Assembly: GCA_011523385.1 (NCBI GenBank)
Contig: WTGX01000033.1
Coordinates: 1-64,000 of the forward strand
DNA: 64,000 nucleotides
DNA from: Nitrospira sp.
Lineage (GTDB): Bacteria; Nitrospirota; Nitrospiria; Nitrospirales; UBA8639
Reading direction: 5' to 3'
Position 1 is the first letter of the stretch; each line of letters begins with the position of its first letter. A program made the translations under genes and the position numbers. A model generated the notes under the pieces. The model searched no databases and was not told the origin of the DNA. It saw only the letters and a program-made list of their open reading frames with translations. Below are positions 8,763-16,657 of this stretch, piece after piece.

Positions 8763-9393
8763 TCCTTCGGGGAGGTTCGGCTGCCAGCCAGCCTTGGGGC
8801 GGTCGATAGAGCCCCGCGGAGAATTCCAATTTCATGGCCTCTTCGGGACGCAGCTTGACGCGGTGGATCTTCGATGCCCCTACGAACGCCAAGTAGCCCG
8901 TAAAGGGGTGAATGGCCGTCGGCACAAACACCATGCTGAGTGAATCGTCTTTGGCAATTTGGAGCATCCCGGGCGCGGTGCCCATCAGAAATCCGATCGC
9001 CCACAGGCCCGTACGGGGAAACGGAAACACGACCACGGTACTTTGGCCGAACCGTTCCCGGAATTGAAACACGTCGGTCATCCCCTTGAGGGTGTAATAG
9101 ATACTTCTCACCAATGGAATCCGTTCAAACAATTCGTCCACCCGTTTCACGAATCGCTGGCCGACGAGCCGAGTCCCCAGCATTCCCGCCCCCAAAATGA
9201 GGAGGAGCAACAGCGTAATCCCCGCTCCCGGAATTTCAAACGTCATCACGGGTCCCAGCAGATCCTCCCACAGGCCATCCAGCGTCACGAACAAGGCGGA
9301 CAGAATCAGGAAGGTTCCCCAAGCCGGGACCACGACAAATAATCCCGCGATGAAATATCGTTTGAGTTGATGAAGTCGGCTGTGTTTATCCAT
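8752..9393 (-). CDS. DUF502 family integral membrane protein
   Basis: A 213-residue protein of the DUF502 family. There are two N-terminal membrane helices, about residues 13-38 (YFIAGLFVVVPAWGTFLILS) and 55-76 (ITLLLLLILGAGMLG). These are followed by the characteristic RIPLVRSIYYTLKGMTDVF motif and a C-terminal soluble part with VFVPTAIHPFTGYLAFVG. The function is unknown; the family is common in plants, cyanobacteria and Nitrospirae. The C-terminus (EPPRRSLP and stop) is written partly by a family A repeat, so the original tail may have been a few residues different. It is divergent from the Trm112-like gene on its right. Confidence 0.88.
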   Translation of the reverse strand: MDKHSRLHQLKRYFIAGLFVVVPAWGTFLILSALFVTLDGLWEDLLGPVMTFEIPGAGITLLLLLILGAGMLGTRLVGQRFVKRVDELFERIPLVRSIYYTLKGMTDVFQFRERFGQSTVVVFPFPRTGLWAIGFLMGTAPGMLQIAKDDSLSMVFVPTAIHPFTGYLAFVGASKIHRVKLRPEEAMKLEFSAGLYRPPQGWLAAEPPRRSLP

Positions 9394-9504
9394 TCATCCC
9401 GTCTCCACGCCCACTACTCATGATTCGTCTTGCAATCCATTAACGTATTGACTAGTGTATGAAAGACGGGAGTGGAAAACAACTGCGCAAACGGAAATCG
9501 ATTC

Positions 9505-9795
9505 ATGAGTCCTGACAGCGAGTCAGCCCCGGCGATGCCGTTGGACCCGGCGCTTCTGGAGATTTTATGTTGCCCGGAAACCAAGCAGGCGGTGACGCTT
9601 CTGGATGCCGCCTCTCTCCATGTCCTGAACCGAAAAATTGCGAATGGGGAAGTGCAGAATGCGGGTGGGAACCCGGTCAAAGAACCCCTCGATGGCGGGT
9701 TGATCCGAAGCGATAAAAAGGTGACCTATCCGGTCAGGGAGATGATTCCGATCATGCTCGTTGAGGAAGGGCTCCCGACCGAGGGCATCCTCTAA
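9505..9795 (+). CDS. Trm112-family small protein
   Basis: A protein of about 96 residues whose core LDPALLEILCCPETKQAV matches the start of the Trm112/YcaR family (UPF0434), in which a short zinc-ribbon-like domain acts as an activator or partner of methyltransferases. The bacterial consensus has CPxCKxPL; here there is CCPETK with no second cysteine pair, so zinc binding is doubtful. The C-terminus (VTYPVREMIPIMLVEEG) is the conserved Trm112 end. Starts are possible at 9472, 9505 and 9535. I favour 9505; 9535 (MPLDPALLEI) would be the minimal family form. Confidence 0.8.
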   Translation: MSPDSESAPAMPLDPALLEILCCPETKQAVTLLDAASLHVLNRKIANGEVQNAGGNPVKEPLDGGLIRSDKKVTYPVREMIPIMLVEEGLPTEGIL

Positions 9796-9831
9796 GCCGG
9801 ACCTACGGTCGCGTAGAAAGCGGGGTCAGGC

Positions 9832-10074
9832 TTATTCCTGCGAATCGGCAGCTCGCTCTCCCCTCCACAACCACCACACCGAGCGCAACAACTGGACGCA
9901 CACGTAGACCGAAAGCGCGAATAACAAGCCATACAGCCACAAACTGCTAGCCGGCCATTGGTCCGGAGCGTGCAGTAAGAGGCCGAGAGCAATATGTCCG
10001 CCCAAGCCGAGGCAGACGGCGAAAATAATCCACTCTCGTATCCAGCGTGACTTGAATCGGTCGGCGGCAAACAT
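9832..10074 (-). CDS. Small two-helix membrane protein, unknown function
   Basis: An 80-residue protein with two hydrophobic helices, WIIFAVCLGLGGHIALGLLL and LWLYGLLFALSVYVCVQLL. It is preceded by a basic stretch (RFKSRWIREW) and ends in a short charged tail. I recognise no family beyond a 2TM-like layout. I start at ATG 10074 (MFAADRFKSRW). An in-frame TTG at 10107 lies inside a family A repeat and is unlikely to be used. Confidence 0.55.
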   Translation of the reverse strand: MFAADRFKSRWIREWIIFAVCLGLGGHIALGLLLHAPDQWPASSLWLYGLLFALSVYVCVQLLRSVWWLWRGERAADSQE

Positions 10075-10091
10075 GAAGGCCTCTGTCAGGA

Positions 10092-10132
10092 CGGCATCCT
10101 TCGACAAGCTCAGGACAGGCCCGGCCGTCCTC
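10092..10132. repeat. Family A repeat inside a GGACGGC...GCCGTCC palindrome
   Basis: A family A core (CTTCGACAAGCTCAGGACAG) is bracketed by AGGACGGC on the left and GCCGTCCT on the right, making a longer stem. The same composite is found at about 10921-10965 and 22830-22875. Confidence 0.8.
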
Positions 10133-10180
10133 TATGATGGAGAAGGGGCATTCCCGGGAACGCCGGCACCATGAACCACG

Positions 10181-10549
10181 TCAGACCGGGCTTTTGGCCG
10201 ATTCGATTTCCGTGGCCGTGATCAAACTCGTGAGGTAATCAGTCACGAAGATGAGCGCTTCTTCCCGGCCGTCAGCCCTTCTGCCCTTTTCGCGTCGTTG
10301 GACGGATAATTCATGGTCAAGATCGGATTTGACGTCACCCAGCAGTTTGTGAAGGGAGGGCGTGGTGAGATTCTGGTCCACGTCTTCAAACTCCTGACAC
10401 CGGTCCAGGACCCAATTGAGCCCCTCCACTCGCCCCAAATACCGGTCATGGTCAGCCGAATCGATTCTGGCCATGGTCGTGGAAAACGCCTGTGCTTCAT
10501 AAATCAGGTTGTAAAAGCTTGAAATCGCTCGATGTAAAGTTGAGTTCAT
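10181..10549 (-). CDS. Conserved hypothetical protein, helical
   Basis: A 122-residue soluble protein with no recognised family. It is predicted to be largely helical (SFYNLIYEAQAFSTTMARID; EGLNWVLDRCQEFEDVDQN; LIFVTDYLTSLITATEI), with no signal peptide or metal motif. The ATG at 10549 has AGGAGG about 7-10 bases upstream (TAGGAGGAACA), a strong ribosome site, so the gene is probably real. It lies between two repeat-bearing intervals on the same strand as its neighbours. Confidence 0.6.
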   Translation of the reverse strand: MNSTLHRAISSFYNLIYEAQAFSTTMARIDSADHDRYLGRVEGLNWVLDRCQEFEDVDQNLTTPSLHKLLGDVKSDLDHELSVQRREKGRRADGREEALIFVTDYLTSLITATEIESAKSPV

Positions 10550-10594
10550 TGTTCCTCCTACGTTTTCCTAACACAGGGGTCGCCGGACCAAGGG

Positions 10595-11062
10595 TCAGGT
10601 AAACAATAACGGATGAAATTCTGCCATAACGCCGTAATACAGCGGAGCAAACTCCTTTAAACTGTGAGGACTCGTTTCCTTTAAACGCTTGAAAAAGAAT
10701 ATCTGTTGACGGGCGTCAATTTGCTCGAGAATGGCCGAAAGCTGGGGGATGGAAATGGATTTCGAGGGAATGCTCAAGACGTAATGCACCAACCGTTCGA
10801 CAAATTGTTGAGTGACGTATTCCGTCTTGAGATATTCGTCAGGCACTTTCCCGGTCTCCAGGAGTTCCCAAAAGGGAATGGCCTGAGCTGAAACAGGAAC
10901 GGGGTCAGGAGGAGAAGGAGGGACGGCACCCTTCGACAAGCTCAGGGCAGGCTCGGGGCCGTCCCCTACGGTTGTTATGTGCTCTATGCCGGTTTTTTCC
11001 ATACTTCGGTATCGCGTGCGGTTTTTGGATAACAGCACAAATGTTCCTTTAGGATACACCAT
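10595..11062 (-). CDS. Conserved hypothetical protein carrying a repeat-encoded insert
   Basis: A frame of 155 residues. The N-terminal part (MVYPKGTFVLLSKNRTRY) and the C-terminal part (about residues 55-155, e.g. ISIPQLSAILEQIDARQQI and LKEFAPLYYGVMAEFHPL) look like ordinary protein, mostly helical. The segment between, PEPALSLSKGAVPPSPP, is the translation of a family A repeat. The repeat has therefore entered the frame, or the N-terminal part is non-coding and the real gene begins after it. An ATG at 11002 (MEKTGIEHITT) is an alternative start. The function is unknown. It is separated from nxrB by a strong terminator. Confidence 0.5.
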   Translation of the reverse strand: MVYPKGTFVLLSKNRTRYRSMEKTGIEHITTVGDGPEPALSLSKGAVPPSPPDPVPVSAQAIPFWELLETGKVPDEYLKTEYVTQQFVERLVHYVLSIPSKSISIPQLSAILEQIDARQQIFFFKRLKETSPHSLKEFAPLYYGVMAEFHPLLFT

Positions 11063-11121
11063 TTCGAGAAGGAATCTCAGTAAATTCTTTCGCGATTTCT
11101 CCCCGCGGTCCGGGGTTTTTC

Positions 11122-11163
11122 AAAAAAAAAAGCCGGAGGTCCGAAAACCTCCGGCTTTTTTCG
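11122..11163 (-). terminator. Bidirectional intrinsic terminator downstream of nxrB
   Basis: A 10-bp GC-rich stem AGCCGGAGGT (11131-11140), a 6-base loop and ACCTCCGGCT (11147-11156) form a hairpin. On the minus strand it is followed by about ten T residues and on the plus strand by six. It begins 16 bp past the nxrB stop codon and should end the nxrAB transcript. Confidence 0.92.
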
Positions 11164-11178
11164 TACCCTACCAGGCTC

Positions 11179-12468
11179 TTACAGCCAGGTAGCGCGTTCG
11201 GCTGGCCGAATGTAAATCGGCTCTTCGACTTGCTGCCGCACGGCTTCCTTCCCGGACTTGTTGAACCCAAGGACGGTGTCGTTGTACATCTCGAACTTCC
11301 GCCCGTGAATTTGGGTTTCGAACACTTTCGGTCCAGGAATGATGTCGTACCGGAAGACGATCTGTTGGCTCGCTCTCCAGAGCTGGAGGACGGCTAACAG
11401 TTCCCGGCTCGGCACCAAGTACTTCTCGATCGCATTGTCCACGCCCGGCCCGAACATTTGCCGGATGTAGCCACGGGGCGATTGCCGCGGGGGAATGTAA
11501 AACCCGTTCGGCTCGGTGCCCCATTGCGGGTACAGCGGCAACGCCACCTGTTCCACCCGGATGGTGTAGTACAGGGGGTTCCACCGATCTTCCGCCCACA
11601 GTCCGTCCTCGCCGATCTTGACGAGGTTCTGCAAGCGAATCTTACCCACACAGGCCGCCATACACCGGGTTTCCATCGGCTCGCCGCCGGTCAGAGGATC
11701 TTTCCCCTCGACCCGCGGATAGCAAGCGATGCACTTCTCGGTGACCCGAGTCGTCCCCCGATACATTGGCTTTTTGAATGGACATTGCTCCACGCACTTC
11801 TTGTACCCACGGCACCGGTTCTGGTCGATCAGCACGATCCCGTCTTCAGGCCTCTTATAGATGGCCTTCCGCGGGCACGCAGCCAAACAACCCGGGTAGG
11901 TGCAATGGTTGCAAATGCGTTGAAGATAGAAGAAGTAGGTTTCATGTTCCGGCAAGCTGCTGCCGGTCATCCGCCATGGTTCTTCCTTGGTAAACCCGGT
12001 CTTATCAATGCCTTCCACGATGGCGCGCATTGACGTGGCCGTGTCTTCATAAATGTTGACAAAACGCCATTCCTGGTCCGTCGGAATGTACCCGATCGCG
12101 GCCTGGCCGACTTTGGCCCCGGCATCGAAAATGGTCATTCCTTCGAACACCCCATACGGCGCATGGTGTTTGCGGCCGACCCGCACGTTCCACACCTGTC
12201 CGCCTGGGTTCACTTGCTCAATCAACTGCGTGATTTTCACGTCATAGAACTGTGGATATCCGCCATACGGCTTCGTTTCCACGTTGTTCCACCACATGTA
12301 CTCCTGGCCCTTCGAGAACAACCAGGTGGATTTATCCGCCATGGAACAGGTCTGACAGGCCAAGCAGCGATTGATGTTGAACACAAAGGCGAATTGCCAC
12401 TTTGGATGCCGTTCCTCGTAGGGATACAGCATCTTCCGCCCTAATTGCCAATTATAGACTTCTGGCAT
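11179..12468 (-). CDS. nxrB: Nitrite oxidoreductase beta subunit
   Basis: NxrB carries electrons from the molybdenum subunit NxrA towards the membrane chain through four Fe-S clusters. The 429-residue protein shows CLACQTCSMADKSTW near the N-terminus, then CNHCTYPGCLAACPRKAIY, CRGYKKCVEQCP, CIACYPRVE and RCMAACVGK. Within the third group a Tyr (CRGY) stands where a cluster Cys would be, as Trp does in NarH, predicting one [3Fe-4S] and three [4Fe-4S] clusters. There is no signal peptide, so export by hitch-hiking with Tat-targeted NxrA is inferred. The ATG at 12468 follows a good GGAGG site. It lies 66 bp downstream of nxrA and ends before a strong terminator, making a compact nxrAB operon. 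Confidence 0.97.
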   Translation of the reverse strand: MPEVYNWQLGRKMLYPYEERHPKWQFAFVFNINRCLACQTCSMADKSTWLFSKGQEYMWWNNVETKPYGGYPQFYDVKITQLIEQVNPGGQVWNVRVGRKHHAPYGVFEGMTIFDAGAKVGQAAIGYIPTDQEWRFVNIYEDTATSMRAIVEGIDKTGFTKEEPWRMTGSSLPEHETYFFYLQRICNHCTYPGCLAACPRKAIYKRPEDGIVLIDQNRCRGYKKCVEQCPFKKPMYRGTTRVTEKCIACYPRVEGKDPLTGGEPMETRCMAACVGKIRLQNLVKIGEDGLWAEDRWNPLYYTIRVEQVALPLYPQWGTEPNGFYIPPRQSPRGYIRQMFGPGVDNAIEKYLVPSRELLAVLQLWRASQQIVFRYDIIPGPKVFETQIHGRKFEMYNDTVLGFNKSGKEAVRQQVEEPIYIRPAERATWL

Positions 12469-12534
12469 GGTTTCCTCCGTTTCTTTGAACCATAGGTTAG
12501 TTCAATTGCTAAAAATCCACATTTGATCCTGATG

Positions 12535-15500
12535 TTACACCTTGATCTTAATGTGGTCGCCTTTGAGCCACTTGATCATGAACTCATTTTCCTGCCCAGG
12601 CGTAAACCCGGTCCGGACTGGCTCCCATGGACCCCTGCCGCCGATACCACCGTCCTCTGCTTTGGTGATCCGCATCAGACATTCTTTCGGAGTGGTGTTG
12701 ACCGCATGGTTGTCCACCTGATAGCCGAATTTGAACTTCCAGCCCACTGCGTGTTTACCCGGCAGCGAGTCGGTTTGGTGCATCGGCATCAACCAGTCAC
12801 GGGTGAAGGACTGTTGCGCCCCATACCGGAAGTTGGATTGATAACCCGTATCCATCGCGATGGCCCGTCCATCCGGCCGGGTTTCGTGACCCTTCACGGA
12901 TTTCGCGGTTGCCACGTACGGAGCGTGCTTCGCCATCGTCACGTGATACGGGAACGCCGGGTTGTACTTCGACCGGATCATCAACCGAGCCACTTTGTAG
13001 TACGGGTCACTCGGCTTCCATCCGCGGTACGGTCGATCAACCGGATTGCCGTCAACGTACACGTAGTCACCGTCGTTGATGCCCCGGTCTTTCGCCGCTT
13101 GTGGGTTCATGTGTAATTGATGCTCACCCACGCCCGGTGTCCGTTTATCCATCCGATACGCGTCACCGAAGTTCGATTCATACATCTGCACCCAGTCGTT
13201 CACTGACCATTGGCTGTGTACACGATGCCGCGTCTTCGGCGTCACGCAGTAGAATTGATACCCCTTCTCCCACAGCGGGTTGGAGTACCGTTTGATTTCC
13301 TGCCACGGCAACGCAATGTTCCGCACCGTCTTGTCGTCATGGTGCTGCGCCGTGATAGGAATACCGTAGTCATCCGGCCGTACGTACGGGTTCGTCGTCA
13401 TAATCGCGTTCGGCAGGTATGGAGTGGCTTCCGTCCCTTCCCGGTGCGAAATGAAGTTTTCACCGTACTCAATGGCTTCCGGCTCCGTCCGGTAGTTTTC
13501 ATACCGGCCAGTCCGCGTCCATTGCGGCTTCGATTCGTTCGTCTCTTCCCAGAACGGTTGCCGTGGATACGTCCGGCACAGCACCATCCAGCCCTTTTCG
13601 GACTTGAGCATGGTGTCAACGCTGTACCCGTACCCCGTACAACTGGCGTCCAACAACCGTTGCACGTACACGTCCACCCGGTTGTCATAGACGAACTTGA
13701 AGTAATCCCGGAACCGCCCATCGCCCGTCATGTTGGTCAATTTGGCGGCCACGCCGGCGGTCGTATCCAGGTCGTTTCTGGTGTCATACAAGGGCCGGAT
13801 GCCCCCTTTCCACACCTGGAACCACGGATTCGACACCGTCGCCGTATGTTCGGGATACGTGAACTCCATCCACGTATTCACACCCATGGCCACGTCCGCG
13901 TGGTTCACGTCCGAGGTCATCTCGATATCCTGGGTGACGATACATTCGATGTGCGGGTCCACGTTCTTGACCATGTCATAGTGGTGTTTGGCGTTGTTCA
14001 ACACGTTGACGTTCGCCACCCACCGGAACTTGGTCGGGGTCGGCATGTGCGTTTTTCCGGTAAACACCCGGCGCCCATACTTCGGCGTGTTCACGATCAA
14101 CGCCGTGTCCCCATGGTTCCAGTAGGCCACCTCTTCACCATAGTAGTAGCCACGCACGTGCACTTCTTTACCGTGTGCGTTCGGGTCCGTCGTGATCTTG
14201 AACGGATTCTCCGCGGTGTGCGTGCCCAAACCACCGCCGGACCACGGGGTGGCATTCCAGATCCCCGCTTTGTAGTTCCCGGCCCAGGTATGCTGCCCGG
14301 TCCCGAACTTCCCGACGTTCCCGGCGATGATCAACACCATCGCCGCGCCACGCGCAATGATGGTTTGGTGGAAGTAGTGGTTCGTTCCTTCCCCGTTGTG
14401 AATCGTTGCCGGTTTGATGGTACCTGAATCTCTGGCCCAGCGGACGATCAGGTCCTTCGGGGCCCGGTTGATCTGGTGGACCGTATCCAGGTCGTAGTCC
14501 TGCAAGTGGACTTGATACAACTGGAAGATCGGCGCCACGTCGACTTCCCGGCCGTTCAGCAACTTCACCCGGAAGGTCCCGTTCAACGCTGCCTCGATAC
14601 CGCTGTTCCGATAGTGCCAGCCCACCAATTCACGGTGAATCGGCACGGCTTGGTTCTTATTGATGTCCCACACCATGAAACCGCCGAGGCGGGCAATTTT
14701 CGCCGGATTCAGGGTTTGCACTTTCCCTGAATAGGTTTTGGAGAAGTCCGGCAATTTATAGCCCTTGATCACGTCGCGCGGATCCAGATATTGCAGGGTA
14801 TCCGTACGAACCAGAATCGGCATGTCCGTGTAGGCCGAGCAGAAATCATGGTCGTGCATGTTCTCGTCGAACATGATCTTACAGGCACCCAGGAACAACG
14901 CCGCGTCCGTTTCCGGTCGAACCGGAATCCAGTAGTCGGCACGATACGCCGTCGGGTTGTACTCCGGCGTGATCACGACCACCCGCGCGCCACGCTCGAT
15001 GCTTTCGAGCTTCCAGTGCGCTTCCGGCATTTTGTTTTCGACGAAGTTTTTGCCCCAGCTTGTGTTCAACTTCGCGAACCGCATGTCGCTCATGTCGATG
15101 TCAGAGGTTTGCACCCCGGACCAGAACGGATGCGCTGGGTTTTGGTCACCGTGCCAGGTGTAGTTCGACCAGTACCGGCCACCTTGGGCCTGGGCAGGTT
15201 TCACTTTCCGAATGTAGTGGTCGAGCAATGCGCCGCAGCCACCGTTCATCCGGGTGACGGACATCTTGCCGATCACGCCCAGGATGGGCATCCCCGCGCG
15301 GAACTTCATGGTCCGCACGCCGGAACCCTTGGTCATTTCGATCATTTCCGGCGGATAGCCTTGTTCCCGCAATCGACGGGCACCGGCTTCGCCGCTGTAC
15401 CGCTCCGCGATAATGACCATGGCTTTGGCCAGGTACGTAAAGGCCGTATCCCAGCTTACCCGCAACATGTCGTCCAGGTACCGCGAAGTGAATTTGAATT

Positions 15501-15972
15501 TATTCATGACGTCCGGGGTGAATTCCGGGCTACCGGCATCCATCCAGGCCTTCCAACCACGGCGCATCAAGGGGCCTTTCAACCGATAGGGCCCATACAC
15601 CCGGCGATGCATCGTGTACCCCTTCAAGCACATCCGCGGGTTGTGAGCAAACGTTCCGCGGTTGCCGTAGAGGTCTTCGTAAGTTTGGTGGTCGTAGTTT
15701 TGCTCGACCCGCATGACCACACCGTTACGCACGAAGGAACGGATGCGGCAGGCGTGAGTGTCGTTCGGGGAGCAGACCCACGTAAACGACGAATCATAGC
15801 GATACTGATCGTGGTACACCCGCTCCCAGGCGCGATCCGGATACTCGCCCAGCGGGTTGCCCACTTCGACAACCGGTTGCAGCGCGGTCAAGGCCAAGGC
15901 TTTATCCGCCAACGCCACTGCCGCCACCGTCCCGGTGGTCACTTTTAAAAATTGACGTCTAGAAAGAAACAT
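12535..15972 (-). CDS. nxrA: Nitrite oxidoreductase alpha (catalytic) subunit
   Basis: NxrA oxidises nitrite to nitrate at a Mo-bis-MGD site. This is the energy-yielding reaction of Nitrospira, placed on the periplasmic side. The protein has 1,145 residues, normal for the Nitrospira form. It begins with a twin-arginine signal (SRRQFLKVTTGTVAAVALA), and the ligand set Cys67-x3-Asp71-x3-Cys75-x39-Cys115 fits the type II DMSO reductase pattern of three Cys and one Asp for the first cluster. YTWHGDQNPAHPFWSG holds the likely Mo-ligand Asp. I start at ATG 15972, preceded by GAGGAGG at good spacing; the longer frame to 16059 has no support. nxrB follows on the same transcript. The only complete respiratory enzyme in this window is this NXR. 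Confidence 0.97.
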   Translation of the reverse strand: MFLSRRQFLKVTTGTVAAVALADKALALTALQPVVEVGNPLGEYPDRAWERVYHDQYRYDSSFTWVCSPNDTHACRIRSFVRNGVVMRVEQNYDHQTYEDLYGNRGTFAHNPRMCLKGYTMHRRVYGPYRLKGPLMRRGWKAWMDAGSPEFTPDVMNKFKFTSRYLDDMLRVSWDTAFTYLAKAMVIIAERYSGEAGARRLREQGYPPEMIEMTKGSGVRTMKFRAGMPILGVIGKMSVTRMNGGCGALLDHYIRKVKPAQAQGGRYWSNYTWHGDQNPAHPFWSGVQTSDIDMSDMRFAKLNTSWGKNFVENKMPEAHWKLESIERGARVVVITPEYNPTAYRADYWIPVRPETDAALFLGACKIMFDENMHDHDFCSAYTDMPILVRTDTLQYLDPRDVIKGYKLPDFSKTYSGKVQTLNPAKIARLGGFMVWDINKNQAVPIHRELVGWHYRNSGIEAALNGTFRVKLLNGREVDVAPIFQLYQVHLQDYDLDTVHQINRAPKDLIVRWARDSGTIKPATIHNGEGTNHYFHQTIIARGAAMVLIIAGNVGKFGTGQHTWAGNYKAGIWNATPWSGGGLGTHTAENPFKITTDPNAHGKEVHVRGYYYGEEVAYWNHGDTALIVNTPKYGRRVFTGKTHMPTPTKFRWVANVNVLNNAKHHYDMVKNVDPHIECIVTQDIEMTSDVNHADVAMGVNTWMEFTYPEHTATVSNPWFQVWKGGIRPLYDTRNDLDTTAGVAAKLTNMTGDGRFRDYFKFVYDNRVDVYVQRLLDASCTGYGYSVDTMLKSEKGWMVLCRTYPRQPFWEETNESKPQWTRTGRYENYRTEPEAIEYGENFISHREGTEATPYLPNAIMTTNPYVRPDDYGIPITAQHHDDKTVRNIALPWQEIKRYSNPLWEKGYQFYCVTPKTRHRVHSQWSVNDWVQMYESNFGDAYRMDKRTPGVGEHQLHMNPQAAKDRGINDGDYVYVDGNPVDRPYRGWKPSDPYYKVARLMIRSKYNPAFPYHVTMAKHAPYVATAKSVKGHETRPDGRAIAMDTGYQSNFRYGAQQSFTRDWLMPMHQTDSLPGKHAVGWKFKFGYQVDNHAVNTTPKECLMRITKAEDGGIGGRGPWEPVRTGFTPGQENEFMIKWLKGDHIKIKV

Positions 15973-16147
15973 TGTGAAACCTCCTCGTGTAAAGGCCGGT
16001 CGGCCTAACGTGGAATGGATTAATGAAAAACACCCCTGTTGGGGAAAACTTTTGTCCAACCACCTCCTTTCCTGACCCTTGCTTCATCATTCCGTTGATC
16101 CTCTGCCTTGACTTCAGGCTGACTGCCATTAATAACACGTAGATTCT

Positions 16148-16163
16148 AGCAATTTTCGGGCCA
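16148..16163 (-). promoter_or_regulatory. Candidate sigma-54 promoter of nxrAB
   Basis: Read on the minus strand the site is TGGCCCG-AAAA-TTGCT. This differs at one position from the sigma-54 consensus TGGCACG-N4-TTGCW, with GG and GC at the required spacing. Transcription would start near 16136, leaving a leader of about 165 nt before nxrA. No equally good sigma-70 promoter was seen in this interval. Confidence 0.65.
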
Positions 16164-16251
16164 TTGTGAACGATACCGCATAAGTCTTATAAGTATATGA
16201 AAATAAAAAGAAATATGCTTTATACATAATGCTCAGTCTTCCCTGATGTTT

Positions 16252-16271
16252 CCATTCGGTAGCACGAATGG
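16252..16271. other. Hairpin in the nxrA upstream region
   Basis: A perfect 7-bp stem, CCATTCG / CGAATGG, with a 6-base loop lies between the predicted promoter and the distal dyads. It has no T run, so it is not a terminator; its role is unknown. The rest of 15973-16657 holds no gene. Confidence 0.5.
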
Positions 16272-16459
16272 ACTACGACCGTACCCCTGGTTATCAAAAG
16301 CTTCGACACCATGGTACCTGGCGGTCTCACTATCTTCAAAATTCAATTATATTTCAATAAAAACAATATGTTGTACTTTATGCAAATAAACTGTCGGTCA
16401 TAAATTGATCATCAGACGTGTAGTTTTCGTAACGCAATGGTCAATTCAGCCTATGCGGG

Positions 16460-16551
16460 TTGACAAAAAACATCTATTATTTGACATAAAGTTAAATAAT
16501 GTCAATTATTCTGTGCCATTCATGGCATTATTTCTGTTTTGTTGACACAAA
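16460..16551. promoter_or_regulatory. Cluster of dyads upstream of nxrA
   Basis: Three inverted repeats stand 24-28 bp apart, centre to centre: TTGACAT-N11-ATGTCAA (16481-16505), TGCCATTCATGGCA (16514-16527) and TTTGT-TGAC-ACAAA (16538-16551). Additional TTGACA copies at 16460 and 16542 put this half-site near 20-bp phasing. They lie about 345-415 bp upstream of the predicted sigma-54 start and could be activator (enhancer) sites. They are closer to the start of nothing else on that strand, apart from the 3' end of the propeller gene. Confidence 0.5.
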
Positions 16552-16657
16552 GCTCGCGAGAAATACGAAAATCGACCTTCGTTCAAAGATGCGGGATAGA
16601 ACGTTGGCATTTCCTTCCATTGTTACCTCTCGGTAACTGATGCGCGGAAAAATTCCA

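Noticed and set aside
13210-15948. Two plus-strand frames of about 400 residues within nxrA
   Set aside because: They are antisense to a fully conserved nxrA and show no protein-like pattern.
16390-16420. FNR-like site near TTGATCATCA upstream of nxrA
   Set aside because: The half-sites are separated by one base rather than four, so it does not fit an FNR site.
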